Part shown: positions 1 through 10,339 of the stretch, piece by piece | Layout: the number at the start of each line of letters is the position of its first letter | Position numbering within the stretch: position 1 is the stretch's first letter | Assembly: GCA_022457065.1 (NCBI GenBank) | Contig: JAJGBQ010000002.1 | Location: 310,001-374,000, forward strand | DNA from: Curvularia sp. ZM96 | Lineage: Eukaryota > Ascomycota > Dothideomycetes > Pleosporales > Pleosporaceae | Direction of reading: 5' to 3' | DNA: 64,000 nucleotides | Notes under the pieces: generated by a model | Database searches by the model: none | Told to the model about the DNA's origin: nothing | Seen by the model: only the letters and a program-made list of their open reading frames with translations | Translations under genes and position numbers: made by a program

Positions 1-315
1 CAACCTAGTATTGTCGAACTGCTAGTGATCTCATTGGGGTACCGACTTTCTGCGCCAATCATTGCTAACCCAAGTGGTTTCACAATCTCGAGTGGCCTGT
101 TCATCCCCCTTGTCTTTAAACTTTCCATGATGATCGTACACTCTCATGCACTTGCAGCTTCCGCTTTGCGCACGCGACTCAATTGTCATCCCACGCAGGA
201 CACGGACCCGCCTGGTGTACGCTTGTCCAAAGATAGTTAAAGCATGTAAATGTGATGCGTTGATTGGTCTGAGAGTTCGAAAGAAGACGCATCGCTGACA
301 GAAACTAATACTATT

Positions 316-770
316 TGGGTAAGATTACCACTAAGCGACAGAGGCTTAGCGTGGGATCAGAGGTCGCCTGCTTACAGAAACCGGAAGCTGCAATTGCATG
401 AGAGTGTATGCCGCTGCTTCTCAGGGATTTAGTCGGGCCAAGACTTGGGTTCCACCGGGCTTGCACAAGCGACAGGCGCTAGAACAAACCACTTAGGTTC
501 GCTTTTCAAGCAAACAGTAAAGTTGCCCCAGCACACGTAATCTGACTTAGCCACCAGCATGCCGTCAGAGCTCTCCTCTTTTGCTCGTGCCACTTACTCA
601 ATATGCAGCACAGCATAGGATAGCATGAGTCAAGCGGTCTGCGCAAAGTGAGTACTAACAAGCGCCGGCAAAAATGCGAAGTTCTCATGCACTTGCTCTT
701 CCGGTCTCTGTATGCACGCGACTTTTGATCCCATGCGAAGCCTTCGCTGGGCGGTAATATTGCCTAATTA
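316..770. repeat. Hyphenated inverted repeat, MITE-like
   Basis: The left arm (about 318-412) and right arm (about 685-770) are inverted copies. Both start with a variant of GGNAANATTACC and contain the GCTTAGCG/GGGATCA and ACCGGAAG blocks. Further single copies of the arm lie at about 140-215 and 23465-23565 on the + strand. I read this as a non-autonomous inverted-repeat element with scattered solo arms. The superfamily is not recognised and no clear target duplication was found. Confidence 0.5.
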
Positions 771-1081
771 GTACCAGCTCTGGTCACCGTCGCAGTAGTT
801 TAGCCCCTAGACAAGAACAAACTGGGTTCGTCCATGCTACGCATGGGATAACAACGAAGCCACGCGTGATGGCAATCCCACATCGTCATGCGCCCTAACG
901 ATGGTCAAGTGGGGTCACAGGCTGTTGCATATCGCACCACTCTACTTGATCCGTCGAGCAGTACAGTATAGTGTCGTCACGAAGGCAGTCTCAAGATGCT
1001 GTGATGCCTAAGTTACAGCGAGCTCTCTTGAAAAATAACAATGGATGGCTTTTCTAAAAAGTCGAACGAGGTTCGAGCGAA

Positions 1082-1726
1082 ATGCAGAGCCCGATGTCGC
1101 AAGAAGCTTGCACAGCACATCGGTATGGAAGAAACATTCATATAGGTGCGACTACTGACGTAGAGCAAGAGCAACAGCTAGGATTCCGGATTGATCCCCT
1201 AGAAGTCAGGCTTATCACCAGCTCGGACGACCCTTATACGTGGAGCTACATGCCAGAGAAGGCGCACTTATTCCAAAAACACCTGAGCAAACATACGATG
1301 GGTGCATGCGTAGAACTTTACGATGAGGTGGGCAAAACATTTGAAGCAGTTCGTACAGCCGCTGCACCACCTGAGATATATGATTGTCAGACACAGGTAG
1401 ACGTTAGCTTTACAAGCACGATCAACCAGTTAGAGCAGAAGTATGCATCACTGCAGCAAGAACATGATCGGGTAGTCGAGACGTGCGAACGTTGGCAAGC
1501 ACAAGCAACGGAGGATAGACAGCTCAGGGCGAGTGTGGAAGATGAGCTTGCGGCCAAGAAGACTGACCTGGAATCCGCCCACTCTGTAATTCGAGACTTG
1601 CGTCGGCAGTTGGAGAGGTTGCACGAACAGAAGGCCAGTTCTGTGCGGCAACTTGACGAGATCTCTAAGATGCTGAATAACGTCAGATCTGGATTGTGTA
1701 CTGTTGCTGAACCTGCTACCATGTGA
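1082..1726 (+). CDS. Coiled-coil protein, function unknown
   Basis: This is a 214-residue uninterrupted frame with an ATG start. The first ~95 residues show no family I recognise. From about residue 112 to 205 the sequence is rich in L, E, Q, R and K with heptad-like leucines (for example INQLEQKYASLQQEHDRV and VIRDLRRQLERLHEQ), indicating a long coiled coil. There is no signal peptide or membrane segment. It lies just outside the left inverted repeat of the NLR-bearing segment. It could be a spliced fragment of a longer gene, because the upstream sequence was not resolved. The function is not known. Confidence 0.5.
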   Translation: MQSPMSQEACTAHRYGRNIHIGATTDVEQEQQLGFRIDPLEVRLITSSDDPYTWSYMPEKAHLFQKHLSKHTMGACVELYDEVGKTFEAVRTAAAPPEIYDCQTQVDVSFTSTINQLEQKYASLQQEHDRVVETCERWQAQATEDRQLRASVEDELAAKKTDLESAHSVIRDLRRQLERLHEQKASSVRQLDEISKMLNNVRSGLCTVAEPATM

Positions 1727-1950
1727 CAATATGAATATGCGCAGGGACTTTCTACCCGAGAGTACTACCTGGCTGTCCATAAGAGCCTAATGGATAGACA
1801 CGCTAACTTAGTGCGTATATCCATAACGTGTGTTTGAAAAATTGAATGCGTGAATCAATGGAGCGGTGTTGTATGCACCCAGTTCAATACTCTTGCTGCT
1901 TCAACAGGACAGCCTCCAAACAAGATCTCTGCAAAATTGGAAGTGTGATA

Positions 1951-2540
1951 CTATCCCTCCACGTGTGGCGGAAAACCCTGCGTGCCGGCATGCCAGCCAT
2001 ACTCTTCACCACAACAAACGCAGCCATAGATTAGGAGCGTGCAGAGTCTCGGGATAGAGACCTTTATTCTCAAGCATTTCCTACATATTATCTCTTTACA
2101 AGACAACTCTTGTGTAGCCAGCAATACCACAATTCGCTATGGGCATGTATGGCAGCCCCGGCTCGGTCAGCCTCGGATGCGCTAGAGGTTGTATGCATAT
2201 AGCTGAGAGTCTGTAAGACTATATAAAGACATATGAAGAGTATATCCCGAGCAAAATGCTACGGCATCCTTAGTCGCGGCGCTGTTGTGTAGGTATCTTG
2301 ATCTGCAGAGCAGGATTGACAACTAAGGCGCGCTACCCGCAAGTCGTACGGAAATGCCGTAAGGGGCTTAGTGGTAATCTATCAGTGGTGATATCAGATC
2401 CTTGTCCCGCGAGCGTAGCTTAGACAGAGCTACTTGGCTTGCGGCTAAGGCTAAGCATGACTCGCTCGCGCTCGAATATATGCTTAGACATTGCACTGCG
2501 ATTGACGCACGCCTGTTTTTAGAGCGAATGATGATTAGTA
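1951..2540. repeat. Left ~600-bp inverted repeat (A-left)
   Basis: This repeat aligns along most of its length with the reverse complement of 13100-13706. Shared blocks include CTATCCCTCCACGTGTGG at the outer end, TCTCGGGATAGAGAC, CTAGAGGTT, GCGCGCTACC, GTACGGAAATGC and GTCCCGCGAGCGTAGC. Outside the outer end the two copies diverge at a TA dinucleotide. The outer ~45 bp resemble the TIR of the MITE at 55548 (ATCCCTCC, then GCCCTGYGTGCCGG-like sequence), so the repeat is probably a long terminal inverted repeat of a Tc1/mariner-pogo type element. Confidence 0.6.
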
Positions 2541-2549
2541 ATGGAGGGA

Positions 2550-3015
2550 ATGCCAATCCAAGCGGGCCGGGACGCACGTTGTGACGGGACACTTTTGCTT
2601 CTGGAAGCTCGGATTCTCTTCGACGCGCTTGCGTACAGACATACGCAATGCGCATCCGTTCTGCAGCTTGTGCTGTTCTAGGATGTCAGCCTCCGACGCA
2701 GAAAAATGTATCGTCGTCTACGCTGTCGCTCGTTCTGTCATTGCCATCTTTTAACTCGCCTCTGGAAACCCCCTATCCGTTTGCGCTAGCATGCGTCTAT
2801 GAAGTGCTTGGTAGCCTAGGATGAAAACCAACATAGTAAAGGTCAAGACTGTAGACTCAGAAGGTTAGTTTAACGTATGAAATGTGCGTCCCGGCAATCT
2901 CTCCACTCAAACAGCAGGATCGTTAAGACGAATCTGACTGGCTATGCGCTATTAGCAGCTCTTAGCATGTAGTGGGGACAGTAGCGTGCTCGAAACTGCT
3001 CTACAGATGTCATGC
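2550..3015. repeat. Type-B receptor-linked terminal repeat, copy 1
   Basis: The outer end reads as a TIR: ATGCCAATCCAAGCG followed by CCGGGACGCACG and ACGGGACAC. The inner part matches 36655-37145, 42520-43055 (inverted) and 52440-52867 (inverted), through blocks such as GTCAGCCTCCGACGC, CTACGCTGTCGCTCG and AGTAGCGTGCTC. It ends about 70 bp beyond the stop codon of the NACHT-WD40 gene, with its TIR pointing away from that gene. The expected flanking TA is GA here. No inverted partner is visible on the 5' side of the gene. Confidence 0.65.
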
Positions 3016-3084
3016 ACTCCACGTCTAACAATCAATGAGCATCTAATCGGGCTTGCGACTTAACTAATTGCTAGTGTTGTTAAC

Positions 3085-5634
3085 CTATACGGCTTTACAA
3101 ACCCTAAGCAAGACTATACGACCAGATGCACAACCTATACAAACAAAGTTGCCATAGACAGCGCTACAGGTTGGCAGATACTCGATTGGAAGCCAACAAC
3201 CGATTTCGTCTCTAGAGTGTATCCACCGTTTACTAACCACAATGGTCGATGGAATAGTCTTAAAGGCAGGACCAGCAACCGGAGAAGGCAGTGGTATGAG
3301 GTACTTACCTTTGTTTGTAATAATGTGAGTATTATCACGACTGAAGTAAAGGACCCTTACTATGTCTTTGGTGCGAACTTCGCACTTAAAGGTTCCAGCG
3401 ACTAAGTCCCACACCCGCACTGTGCTGTCCTCGAATGCTGAGGCGACTAGCTGCCCGTCTGGCGAGAACACCATCGCGCTGACTGAAGCTGAATGGCCGT
3501 CCAGCACGCTGCGACACTGGCCCGTCGCTGTCTCCCACACCCGCACTGTGCTGTCGTCGGATGCTGAGGCGACCAGCTGGCCGTCTGGCGAGAACACCAC
3601 CGCGCTGACTGAAGCTGAATGGCCCTCCAGCACACTCCGGCATGCGTCCCACTCTGCATCTCTCCCAGAAATCACTCTCACTGCCTGTGGTACCTCTTTG
3701 ATAAACACCTTTCGCACAACGCTCGATTTAGGCGAGAAGAGAAGAGCTGAAGAATATATCTGGAGGGGAGCCTTAGCCAGTATTGGTACGAATCGCAGCA
3801 CAAATCGGACGGCATCCTGGAGGAAGTTGGCAACGGTACTATTAGACGGCTACATTCAGGTCAGCATGAAACACGATAATGCCTTGGACAGGAATGCTCT
3901 ACCGTCGCTAGCGCCTGCAGCCTCGCTACTAGTCGCACGCATAGACTTATTTCGTTGAGCAGGCTCATAGCCTCAAGCCAGTGAAGAAGGTGTTTCTCGA
4001 GGAAGTGGTGCGTGGCGTCTCCGTCTTCGATGCTACGCCCGCTGCACTCGAGATGGTCGACCCAGTAGCGGCACGCATACTGCAGCTCAGGTGGCAGGTT
4101 GCGATTAACTGTCTTTTCGTTGATCTCTCCCCGTAAAGCTCCAGGGTCTGAGAGGTTGCATATGTCTTGTCGAAGACCGCTTGGCGCCGACATGAGCTTA
4201 AGGCAGCAATGCGCTAGCTGCTTATGGGTGCTCTTCTCGTCTACATAGAACCTGTCGTTGCCGCATCTCTTTCTATCGAGTAGGAAGTCGCGGAACGATG
4301 GATGGTGCAGGCGGACTGGCTGGCTTCTATTGTTTGGAATGTCGAGAATCGCGTGGAGGTCTGCTAGCGTCGGCCCAACTCCTTCTGTAACGTCAAGTAG
4401 CTGATCTAGAGACTGTGCAGAGAGAGGAGAGAACAGCACTACTATACTGCCGACAATATATTGAAGTGCTCGACATTGCTCCTCTTTGTCTTCATCGGCA
4501 TAGTCCTGGATTGAATTCTTTAGCACTGTAGTGTAGATCTCGTTAAGGTGCTTCTCTGGGGTGATAGAGGTAGTGTCTCTATTATATAGGATCGTCTCAA
4601 GCTTCTTAACTGTAAGGCCCTTCCCTTCTCGGATAAAGCGACATGCTGTTGCAGCCCAGATAAAGAGGCCGCTTGCACTCTGGACTAGCTGCACGACGAT
4701 CTCTGCACCTGGCCAGCCAGCGCGCAGACAGCGTTCCTGTGCGATAAGCTGGAGATTGTGTTCTAGGAAGAGGGCTATATCACGGTCGACAACAGACCGC
4801 GATATGTTGTGCAGCACAACGTCCTGGTGCTCCGCCTCAGGAACCTGGCGGAACCCGTGTCGGATCGGCACCTCTGGTCTGCTTGTTAGCAATACCCGTA
4901 GCCGGACCTTCGTTAGTGATCGAGCCTCAGCCAGCAGCTGCACGATAATGCGGATGTTGCTATCGTTGTCACACTCGTCGAGCGCATCGACGACTATGAC
5001 GTATATTCTTTGCCCTGCTTCTAGCTCGTGCAGCTTAGACAGCGGGCGGAGAACGAGATGCTGCCACTGGTCGCGTAGAGACTGGCTAGCAATGTCGTCG
5101 CGCTCTACAACTGCGTCGCTGATGCGCTGCTTTAATGCCGGCACGTTGCGCGCAAGCTGCACCGCAAGGCTCGTCACGAACTTGCCTGCATGGCCTGCGT
5201 CGCCGCCGCCGCGCGAGAAGAAGAAGCTGGCCGCCAGACGCTGCTTGTCGTAGTAGCTGCGCGCCACCGTCCGCGCGATTGTCGACTTGCCTGTACCTGC
5301 CAGGCCGCTCAGCCAGAAGATGCACCGCTCGTCTTGCCCGTCCGCCCAGCGGTATATCTCTTGTAGCAGGTCGACGCGCGTGTTAGCGAGACATGCGGGC
5401 TCGTGCTGCTTGGCGAACGAGTTGAAGGGCGCATCTTCGGCGCACGGGAGACGGTCGAGTGTGTTCTCAAGTCCTGTTTAACGTGCCTGCTCAGCGCGTG
5501 CCATGTCTACTAGACAGCTTGACGGCCCTCGAGCGGTCCCGCGACGTACCAATGTGGACAGAGCCGTTGATGTTGTTAGCTTGGACGCTCTTGTATGCGT
5601 TGCCAAACGCTATACTAGATGTCGTGGAGGCCAT
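3085..5634 (-). CDS. NACHT-WD40 NLR receptor with short N-terminal amyloid-like exon
   Basis: The spliced model has exons 5634-5550, 5473-3903 and 3849-3085, with introns of 76 and 53 nt (GTACGT..CAG and GTAGAG..TAG), and gives 806 residues with the frame kept throughout. Residues 11-29 (GNAYKSVQANNINGSVHIG) form a short Gly/Asn-rich motif like the amyloid signalling motifs at the start of fungal NLRs. A NACHT domain follows, with P-loop GLAGTGKST (85-93) and Walker B VIVVDALDECD (187-197). The C-terminus has two near-identical 42-residue WD40 repeats and a degenerate tail (CWLPIEYLP). The expected role is a STAND ATPase that oligomerises on ligand recognition and triggers cell death. An upstream in-frame ATG at 5655 would add 7 residues. 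It is the first gene inside the type-B terminal repeat at 2550-3015. Confidence 0.85.
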
Positions 5635-6057
5635 GGCATCGCTGCAGAAGAGCATGCACCATGGGTGGTGTACCTAAGGTAACAACTAGAGTCTGCGGTC
5701 TGCGGTGATGGTCTGCAGTGATGGTCTGCGGCACAGCACCTCCTCGGCCTCAGCCTGGCGGCTATGCAGCCTGCAGCCTGACGACCTCGAGCTGCCGCTT
5801 GTGGGGTCCAAGGCTGGAGCGAAGCACACGCATGCGCTTGGTCGTCAGCCTGCTCCACCAGCCTCGCTTTGGCTTTTGTAGCGTCAATTGCACCGCAATT
5901 CTTAACTGATGGTGCGGCACAGCTGCCCCTACGCATAAGGCTGAGCCGTCGAGGCTGAGGATCAGCTAAACCATCATGGCGAACTAGCGCGGTCATCAGC
6001 GTATAGTTAACATACAAACATGAGCACTACCTTATACACCTATCGCATAATTATCTT

Positions 6058-7626
6058 TCAGCAAAATGATTTATTTTGTAATACTTGTTGTCTAATAATG
6101 TTACATGAGTTAATGCGTGCCCTTTCGAGGTCCTCCCAGCGCATCACCTTGCCCTCTCCCTTTCCATCCTGGAGAACTAACGAGCGGGTCGTTCGGCGGA
6201 CCTTGGCCTCGTTGTTGACGTTATACAGAAGGCGATTGTGGTCCTGTAGGAGGCTCTGTTTGGCAACGGATATCTTGGCGGCACTCGCAAGCTTCTGCAC
6301 ACGCCTCTCCAAGCGTTGCCTGCTCGCCTCGTCAGACGCATAAACATCACGCTTGATTAGGTCGTGCAACATTGTAAAGCCCTCTGCCGTCACCGGTGTC
6401 ACAGGAGTGGTGGGTGTCAGCAGTGAGTCGCTCTGGGAGGAGGATCCTACCTCACCAACGGTCGAGACGACAAGGTCTACAGGCGGCTTTGGTGTGTTAC
6501 GAAGCACTCTCTCCGGGTTAAAAGGAAACAAGCCTGTAGCAGCCCACCCGGCATGGATGTTCCTCTTAGTTAATGCCCTTTCTCTTGCTGGCGCATACAA
6601 GTAGGTAAAATGCACCTTGCCGATTGTATCTATACCGCCACGGTTCAATCGCTCAACCTGATCACGATAGGCTGTCTTTAGGGGCGCAAAAACAGAGACA
6701 TCACAGGGCTGTAGTTTGTGAGAGGTATGAGAAGGCAGACGGCATAAGACGATGTTGTTCTCAAAGCAGAACTCCAGGATCTCCAGCGTCTCGTGCGTTC
6801 CGAACCCGTCGCAGATTAGTACTCGTGGTTTACCATTGGCTCGGACTCTAGTTTCGACATCAAAAACGCGCTTTAACCATTCAAGACTTATCTTAGAGTC
6901 GTTGTACCCATTCTCCGAAACACCGTAGTGCCACCCAGGGGTTGAGTGTGTGGTCCAGTTGCTCCGGTGTGTAGAGGCCGGCCAAATGATCAGAGGCGGT
7001 AGCGACCTACCATCGGCACTAATGCACTCTATAGCGGTAACTATAGTCCGCTTAACACCAGCGCCTCTGTGCCCCCGCACATCATCTCTACCTACAAGAA
7101 CCTTGACGGAGCCTAGCATGCTTAGCATGACTCCTGTCTCGTCCATGTTATATACGTTCTCCGGCAGGATAGCCGGATCCTGTAGCACCTTGCCGATGAT
7201 ATTGAACCACCCTGTGATCTTATCATATATATGTATCTCGTGACGCTTCCAGTCTATAGACCTCACTCTCTTCGATCTGAGTTCGGGGTGGCGCTTCCCG
7301 AAGGCCTGAGCCCAGTTCTTACCAGGAGGCTTCTTCGGTCGAGTCGTGGGGGATCGGCGTCGGGCGATGCTGAAGGCTAGCGTTGGTATATACTTAATGC
7401 GGACGGGTTGTCCAAAACTAGACATTAGTAGCAAGAACGCAACTAGTGCTTTCTCCTCTTCTACGCTGAGGTACTGCTGGGCTTGGGCTTTTTTCTCTAT
7501 CGAGGGCCGTCCTCGCCAGCGATTGTATAGCGTGGTAAGCGCGATACCACTGGCATCGGCCCGGACAGCCCATGTTCTCTTGTCGTGTAGCGGAGCCTCT
7601 GCAAGTGCCTTGCTAGCAGGATCCAT
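6058..7626 (-). CDS. Fot1/pogo-like transposase, copy 1
   Basis: The frame is open from 7743, but the ATG at 7626 (MDPASKALAEAP) matches the start of the third copy at 43492 (MDPATRALTEAL), so I place the start there; the protein is 522 residues. It has an N-terminal helix-turn-helix DNA-binding region and a DDE_1 catalytic core whose three acidic sites are visible: YNMDETG, ICDGFGTHE and LQPCDVSVF. It is intact through the core, but ends in KSFC without the long basic tail seen in the copy at 34265, so the C-terminus looks truncated or rewritten. TIRs for this copy were not found. It separates the NACHT-WD40 gene from the HeLo/NB-ARC-TPR pair and probably entered later. Confidence 0.85.
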   Translation of the reverse strand: MDPASKALAEAPLHDKRTWAVRADASGIALTTLYNRWRGRPSIEKKAQAQQYLSVEEEKALVAFLLLMSSFGQPVRIKYIPTLAFSIARRRSPTTRPKKPPGKNWAQAFGKRHPELRSKRVRSIDWKRHEIHIYDKITGWFNIIGKVLQDPAILPENVYNMDETGVMLSMLGSVKVLVGRDDVRGHRGAGVKRTIVTAIECISADGRSLPPLIIWPASTHRSNWTTHSTPGWHYGVSENGYNDSKISLEWLKRVFDVETRVRANGKPRVLICDGFGTHETLEILEFCFENNIVLCRLPSHTSHKLQPCDVSVFAPLKTAYRDQVERLNRGGIDTIGKVHFTYLYAPARERALTKRNIHAGWAATGLFPFNPERVLRNTPKPPVDLVVSTVGEVGSSSQSDSLLTPTTPVTPVTAEGFTMLHDLIKRDVYASDEASRQRLERRVQKLASAAKISVAKQSLLQDHNRLLYNVNNEAKVRRTTRSLVLQDGKGEGKVMRWEDLERARINSCNIIRQQVLQNKSFC

Positions 7627-8305
7627 TTCGACGATCGTGGTGGTACAGCAGCCACGAAGGGCCAGCCAGCGAGAACGCCTCTCTGCTTGGTGGACTGCTA
7701 AAAATAGCCCCTGTCCGTGGATACTTCTAGAAGTACGCCGCATTTATGCTAGTGCCCACTTGTGTAAAGCTCACGGAGCTGGCCCTCTCAAGCAGCGGTC
7801 CTCAGTTGACGAGGTCGGCATTGCGACAGAACGGCACGTAGCAGGAGGTTGTGGTGGAGTCTCAGCTCGTTCTATAGGGCGCAGTTAATGAGCGCAGCGT
7901 CGATCAGCAGACGCGAGCGGGCGATTACCTGCAGCATGCGCCGGAACTACGTCCCAGCCGTTGCTTGTGCGCAAAAGGCTTGCTGTCGTAGCCGAGCTGT
8001 CGCGGCTGAGCAGGCGCTGCAACTGGCCGCCAGCCTGTTCTATCGATGGCGCGCTGCCCCCCATCAGCCGCACAGGGCAGACACAGCTGAGCGCTGCGAT
8101 ATTACGAGTCTAAGAGAGTGCGCCATTGCGCGACAATCAAAGAAACATGTACATCAAAGACTGTGGATGTAAACAATATAGTAACTCTTTAGCGTTCTAG
8201 GAAACCGGTTCTTGAGATGTTATCTGCTACACCAGGAGCGCGACGATGCTATTTGTGTGGCATTAATGCATATTCAATCATACCATAGCCTTGATAATGC
8301 TAACC
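7627..8305. other. Gene-free stretch downstream of Fot copy 1
   Basis: Short frames occur on both strands but none resembles a known family or has a convincing start. No clear terminal inverted repeat for the neighbouring transposase could be seen here. Confidence 0.4.
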
Positions 8306-8740
8306 TCAACCACGCAAGACTTCTACGTTTGAGACAATGTACGTCTTCAACCACCGCGCAACCTTACTTGCTTCGCTGTGCATTGAGTAATAGGACACGT
8401 CCTCGTGGTCTCCATTTGAGGGGCTGCAGAGGCAGAAGAAAACCATCTGCGTAAGGCCGTCGTAAACAGCGTGGTATAGGTCGGGGTCATCCCCCGTGCT
8501 CCTATACAAGATAGCCTGGGCGCAGACCGCCTTTGCGTTCTCGATGTCGGTATTGGTGCCCGTGATCGCCACGTAGAAGCAGCTTCTGCTCTCGTTCTCG
8601 ACAACTACAACCATGACTTCAGGGTCTTCTTGCTCCGGCGCTTCTATATACGTATTGTAGCGCTGTCCAGTTTCGTGCGAGAGCTCAAGAACACATTGGA
8701 CTATTAGGCTGTACAGGCTAGTTTGAGTTATTCCCACCAC
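8306..8740 (-). CDS. Hypothetical ORF, probably a 3' exon or gene fragment
   Basis: An open frame of about 145 residues ends at 8306. The apparent start at 8740 is GTG and the frame stays open upstream to a TAA without an ATG, so the 5' part is missing or lies in an unresolved exon. The sequence is well mixed and soluble-looking (HETGQRYNTYIEAPEQ, VMVVVVENESRSCFYVA), with no recognised domain. A short frame at 8812-8994 on the same strand (YKLYFQEDVPALCFGTYIGL) might be an upstream exon, but no good splice pair joins them. No function is assigned. Confidence 0.35.
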   Translation of the reverse strand: MVGITQTSLYSLIVQCVLELSHETGQRYNTYIEAPEQEDPEVMVVVVENESRSCFYVAITGTNTDIENAKAVCAQAILYRSTGDDPDLYHAVYDGLTQMVFFCLCSPSNGDHEDVSYYSMHSEASKVARWLKTYIVSNVEVLRG

Positions 8741-8994
8741 AGGATATCTAGGATGGCATTAATCATACCTCGGCATTGCGTAGTGGGATAGTTAGCTGCG
8801 AAGATCCGTGATCAATTTCTTGGAGCGAAGATGTTAAGTCCAAAGCCAGTGTGTCTCAACAAGCCAATATAAGTACCAAAGCATAGAGCAGGTACGTCCT
8901 CTTGGAAGTACAGCTTATACTTATGTTCAGAGATAATAACGAGAGCCGGTATGGCGGGGTGCAGGGAAAGTGGCAACACACGTACAGCAAACAC

Positions 8995-9293
8995 GGCAAT
9001 GATGCGGCTTGCCGGGTGTTGAGGAAGTACATAACACGGCTACTAACATCAGCGAGGTTTTAACTGAACAACTTACACGAATGCATGTGAGTTTAGTGAG
9101 AAGCTCTTCTGCTATCAGCTTACTGCCTCTGTGCAGAATAGCAAATATGATTTATGTTGAAAATACGTGCATATTCATACAGAACCTAGGCAGAACTCTG
9201 GCAACTTGATGGTCTCACACGTCCTAGAGCCGTCACAGATCAGCGCCCATGTTGTTTTGTCAACTAGAAACGCTGCACCACCCTAGCGTCGTC
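8995..9293. other. Gene-free stretch 3' of the HeLo gene
   Basis: No gene or repeat was recognised. The stretch probably holds the 3' untranslated region and terminator of the HeLo gene, whose stop codon is at 9294. Confidence 0.3.
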
Positions 9294-10109
9294 CTATGCC
9301 ACCTCATTACTAGGTCTAGCTGCCCCCCCAAACGTGAACCCTGACATCGTACCAGAGTTGTGGCCCAGCTGAAGGCCAGTGTTTCCACTGCCCGAGAAAA
9401 CGATATGGTGTGACTCCCCAGCATTCTGCACAGCCTTCGTGATAGCCTGCTCTAGCAATTTGTCCTGGTCGGCAGCAATTTCTCTTAACACAGAGATACC
9501 TTCACCTTCTCCAATAGCGGAAACTTCGATGTCGCAGAGCTCACGCTGGGTCTGCTGAGTGGCGGGAAAGATAGTTTCTAAGCCGTTGACCAACTCGGTG
9601 ATGTCCTCGATCAGTCGTCTAAACTGCTTCTCTTGATACAACGCCCACTTGGCCTTTTGCCGTATGCCAGACCGGTTCTGGCGTTCGATAGTCAGCTGGC
9701 GCATCTTCTCGTGGAGCTTCACCATCGGTGGATCCATGTCGCTTTTCGGATCGTATACTGCAAGGCTGCCATCCTGAGGCTCCGCTCGGCTCCTGTATTG
9801 GTTCGATACTCCTTCAGCGTCGGCGAATAATTTTACGATCTGGCCAAGCAAAGCCTCGGCATGCTTGACGTTTGCCTCCGACCCAAAGCGCCGTTGAAGC
9901 GATACTGTATCTCGGACATCGTCTTCTAGACTTAAAGATTTCCCCCAGCGCGATAGGCGGAGTCTCGCATTGTCTAGTTTGAGTTGACTAGTTTGGAAGT
10001 CCTTTCCGAATGCGCGGCCAAGCTGGACGAACTCGAAGCACTCGACTGTGTTGTTGAAGAGGCCAGCGAGGGCAACGACGCCAACAACAAGACCAGCTGC
10101 CTCTGCCAT
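9294..10109 (-). CDS. HeLo-domain cell-death effector with C-terminal amyloid motif
   Basis: This single-exon gene encodes 271 residues. The N-terminus (MAEAAGLVVGVVALAGLFNN, then CFEFVQLGR, DFQTSQLKLD and ARLRLSRWG) is the signature of the HeLo domain of HET-S-type proteins, a membrane-targeting executioner domain with a hydrophobic N-terminal segment. The domain covers about residues 1-220. The tail (about 235-255) carries FSGSGNTGLQLGHNSGT, which matches the N-terminus of the divergently transcribed NLR at nearly every position and resembles the PP (pseudopalindromic, RHIM-related) amyloid motif class. Inferred role: soluble until the tail is templated into an amyloid fold by the activated receptor, then membrane-active. 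The start codon lies 230 bp from that of the receptor, implying a shared promoter region. Confidence 0.88.
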   Translation of the reverse strand: MAEAAGLVVGVVALAGLFNNTVECFEFVQLGRAFGKDFQTSQLKLDNARLRLSRWGKSLSLEDDVRDTVSLQRRFGSEANVKHAEALLGQIVKLFADAEGVSNQYRSRAEPQDGSLAVYDPKSDMDPPMVKLHEKMRQLTIERQNRSGIRQKAKWALYQEKQFRRLIEDITELVNGLETIFPATQQTQRELCDIEVSAIGEGEGISVLREIAADQDKLLEQAITKAVQNAGESHHIVFSGSGNTGLQLGHNSGTMSGFTFGGAARPSNEVA

Positions 10110-10339
10110 GTCGGTCCGCTGGAGTAGGGGCGGTGATGATCGTGGGGACGGGGAAAAGAAGCAGCAGCAGGGACGATAGTTTGAGGTTCTCTTCTGGACA
10201 TGTGCAGAACGAGCCAGCCGCTCAGCTGAAGCGACGACTCAGCCTCAACAGGCCAGTCCAGCCAGCCTCACGCACCAGAACCGCTGTCTGCTTGCACAAG
10301 ACTCTCCCTCCTACCCAAACCAGGCCACTATTCTGTACG
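10110..10339. promoter_or_regulatory. Bidirectional intergenic region of the HeLo/NLR pair
   Basis: These 230 bp separate two divergent start codons (10109 on the - strand, 10340 on the + strand), so the effector and receptor promoters must overlap or abut here. Simple co-regulation is the likely consequence. No specific operator motif could be identified by eye. Confidence 0.5.

Noticed and set aside
4561..5253. 230-codon + strand frame
   Set aside because: Antisense shadow of the NACHT domain; no family resemblance.
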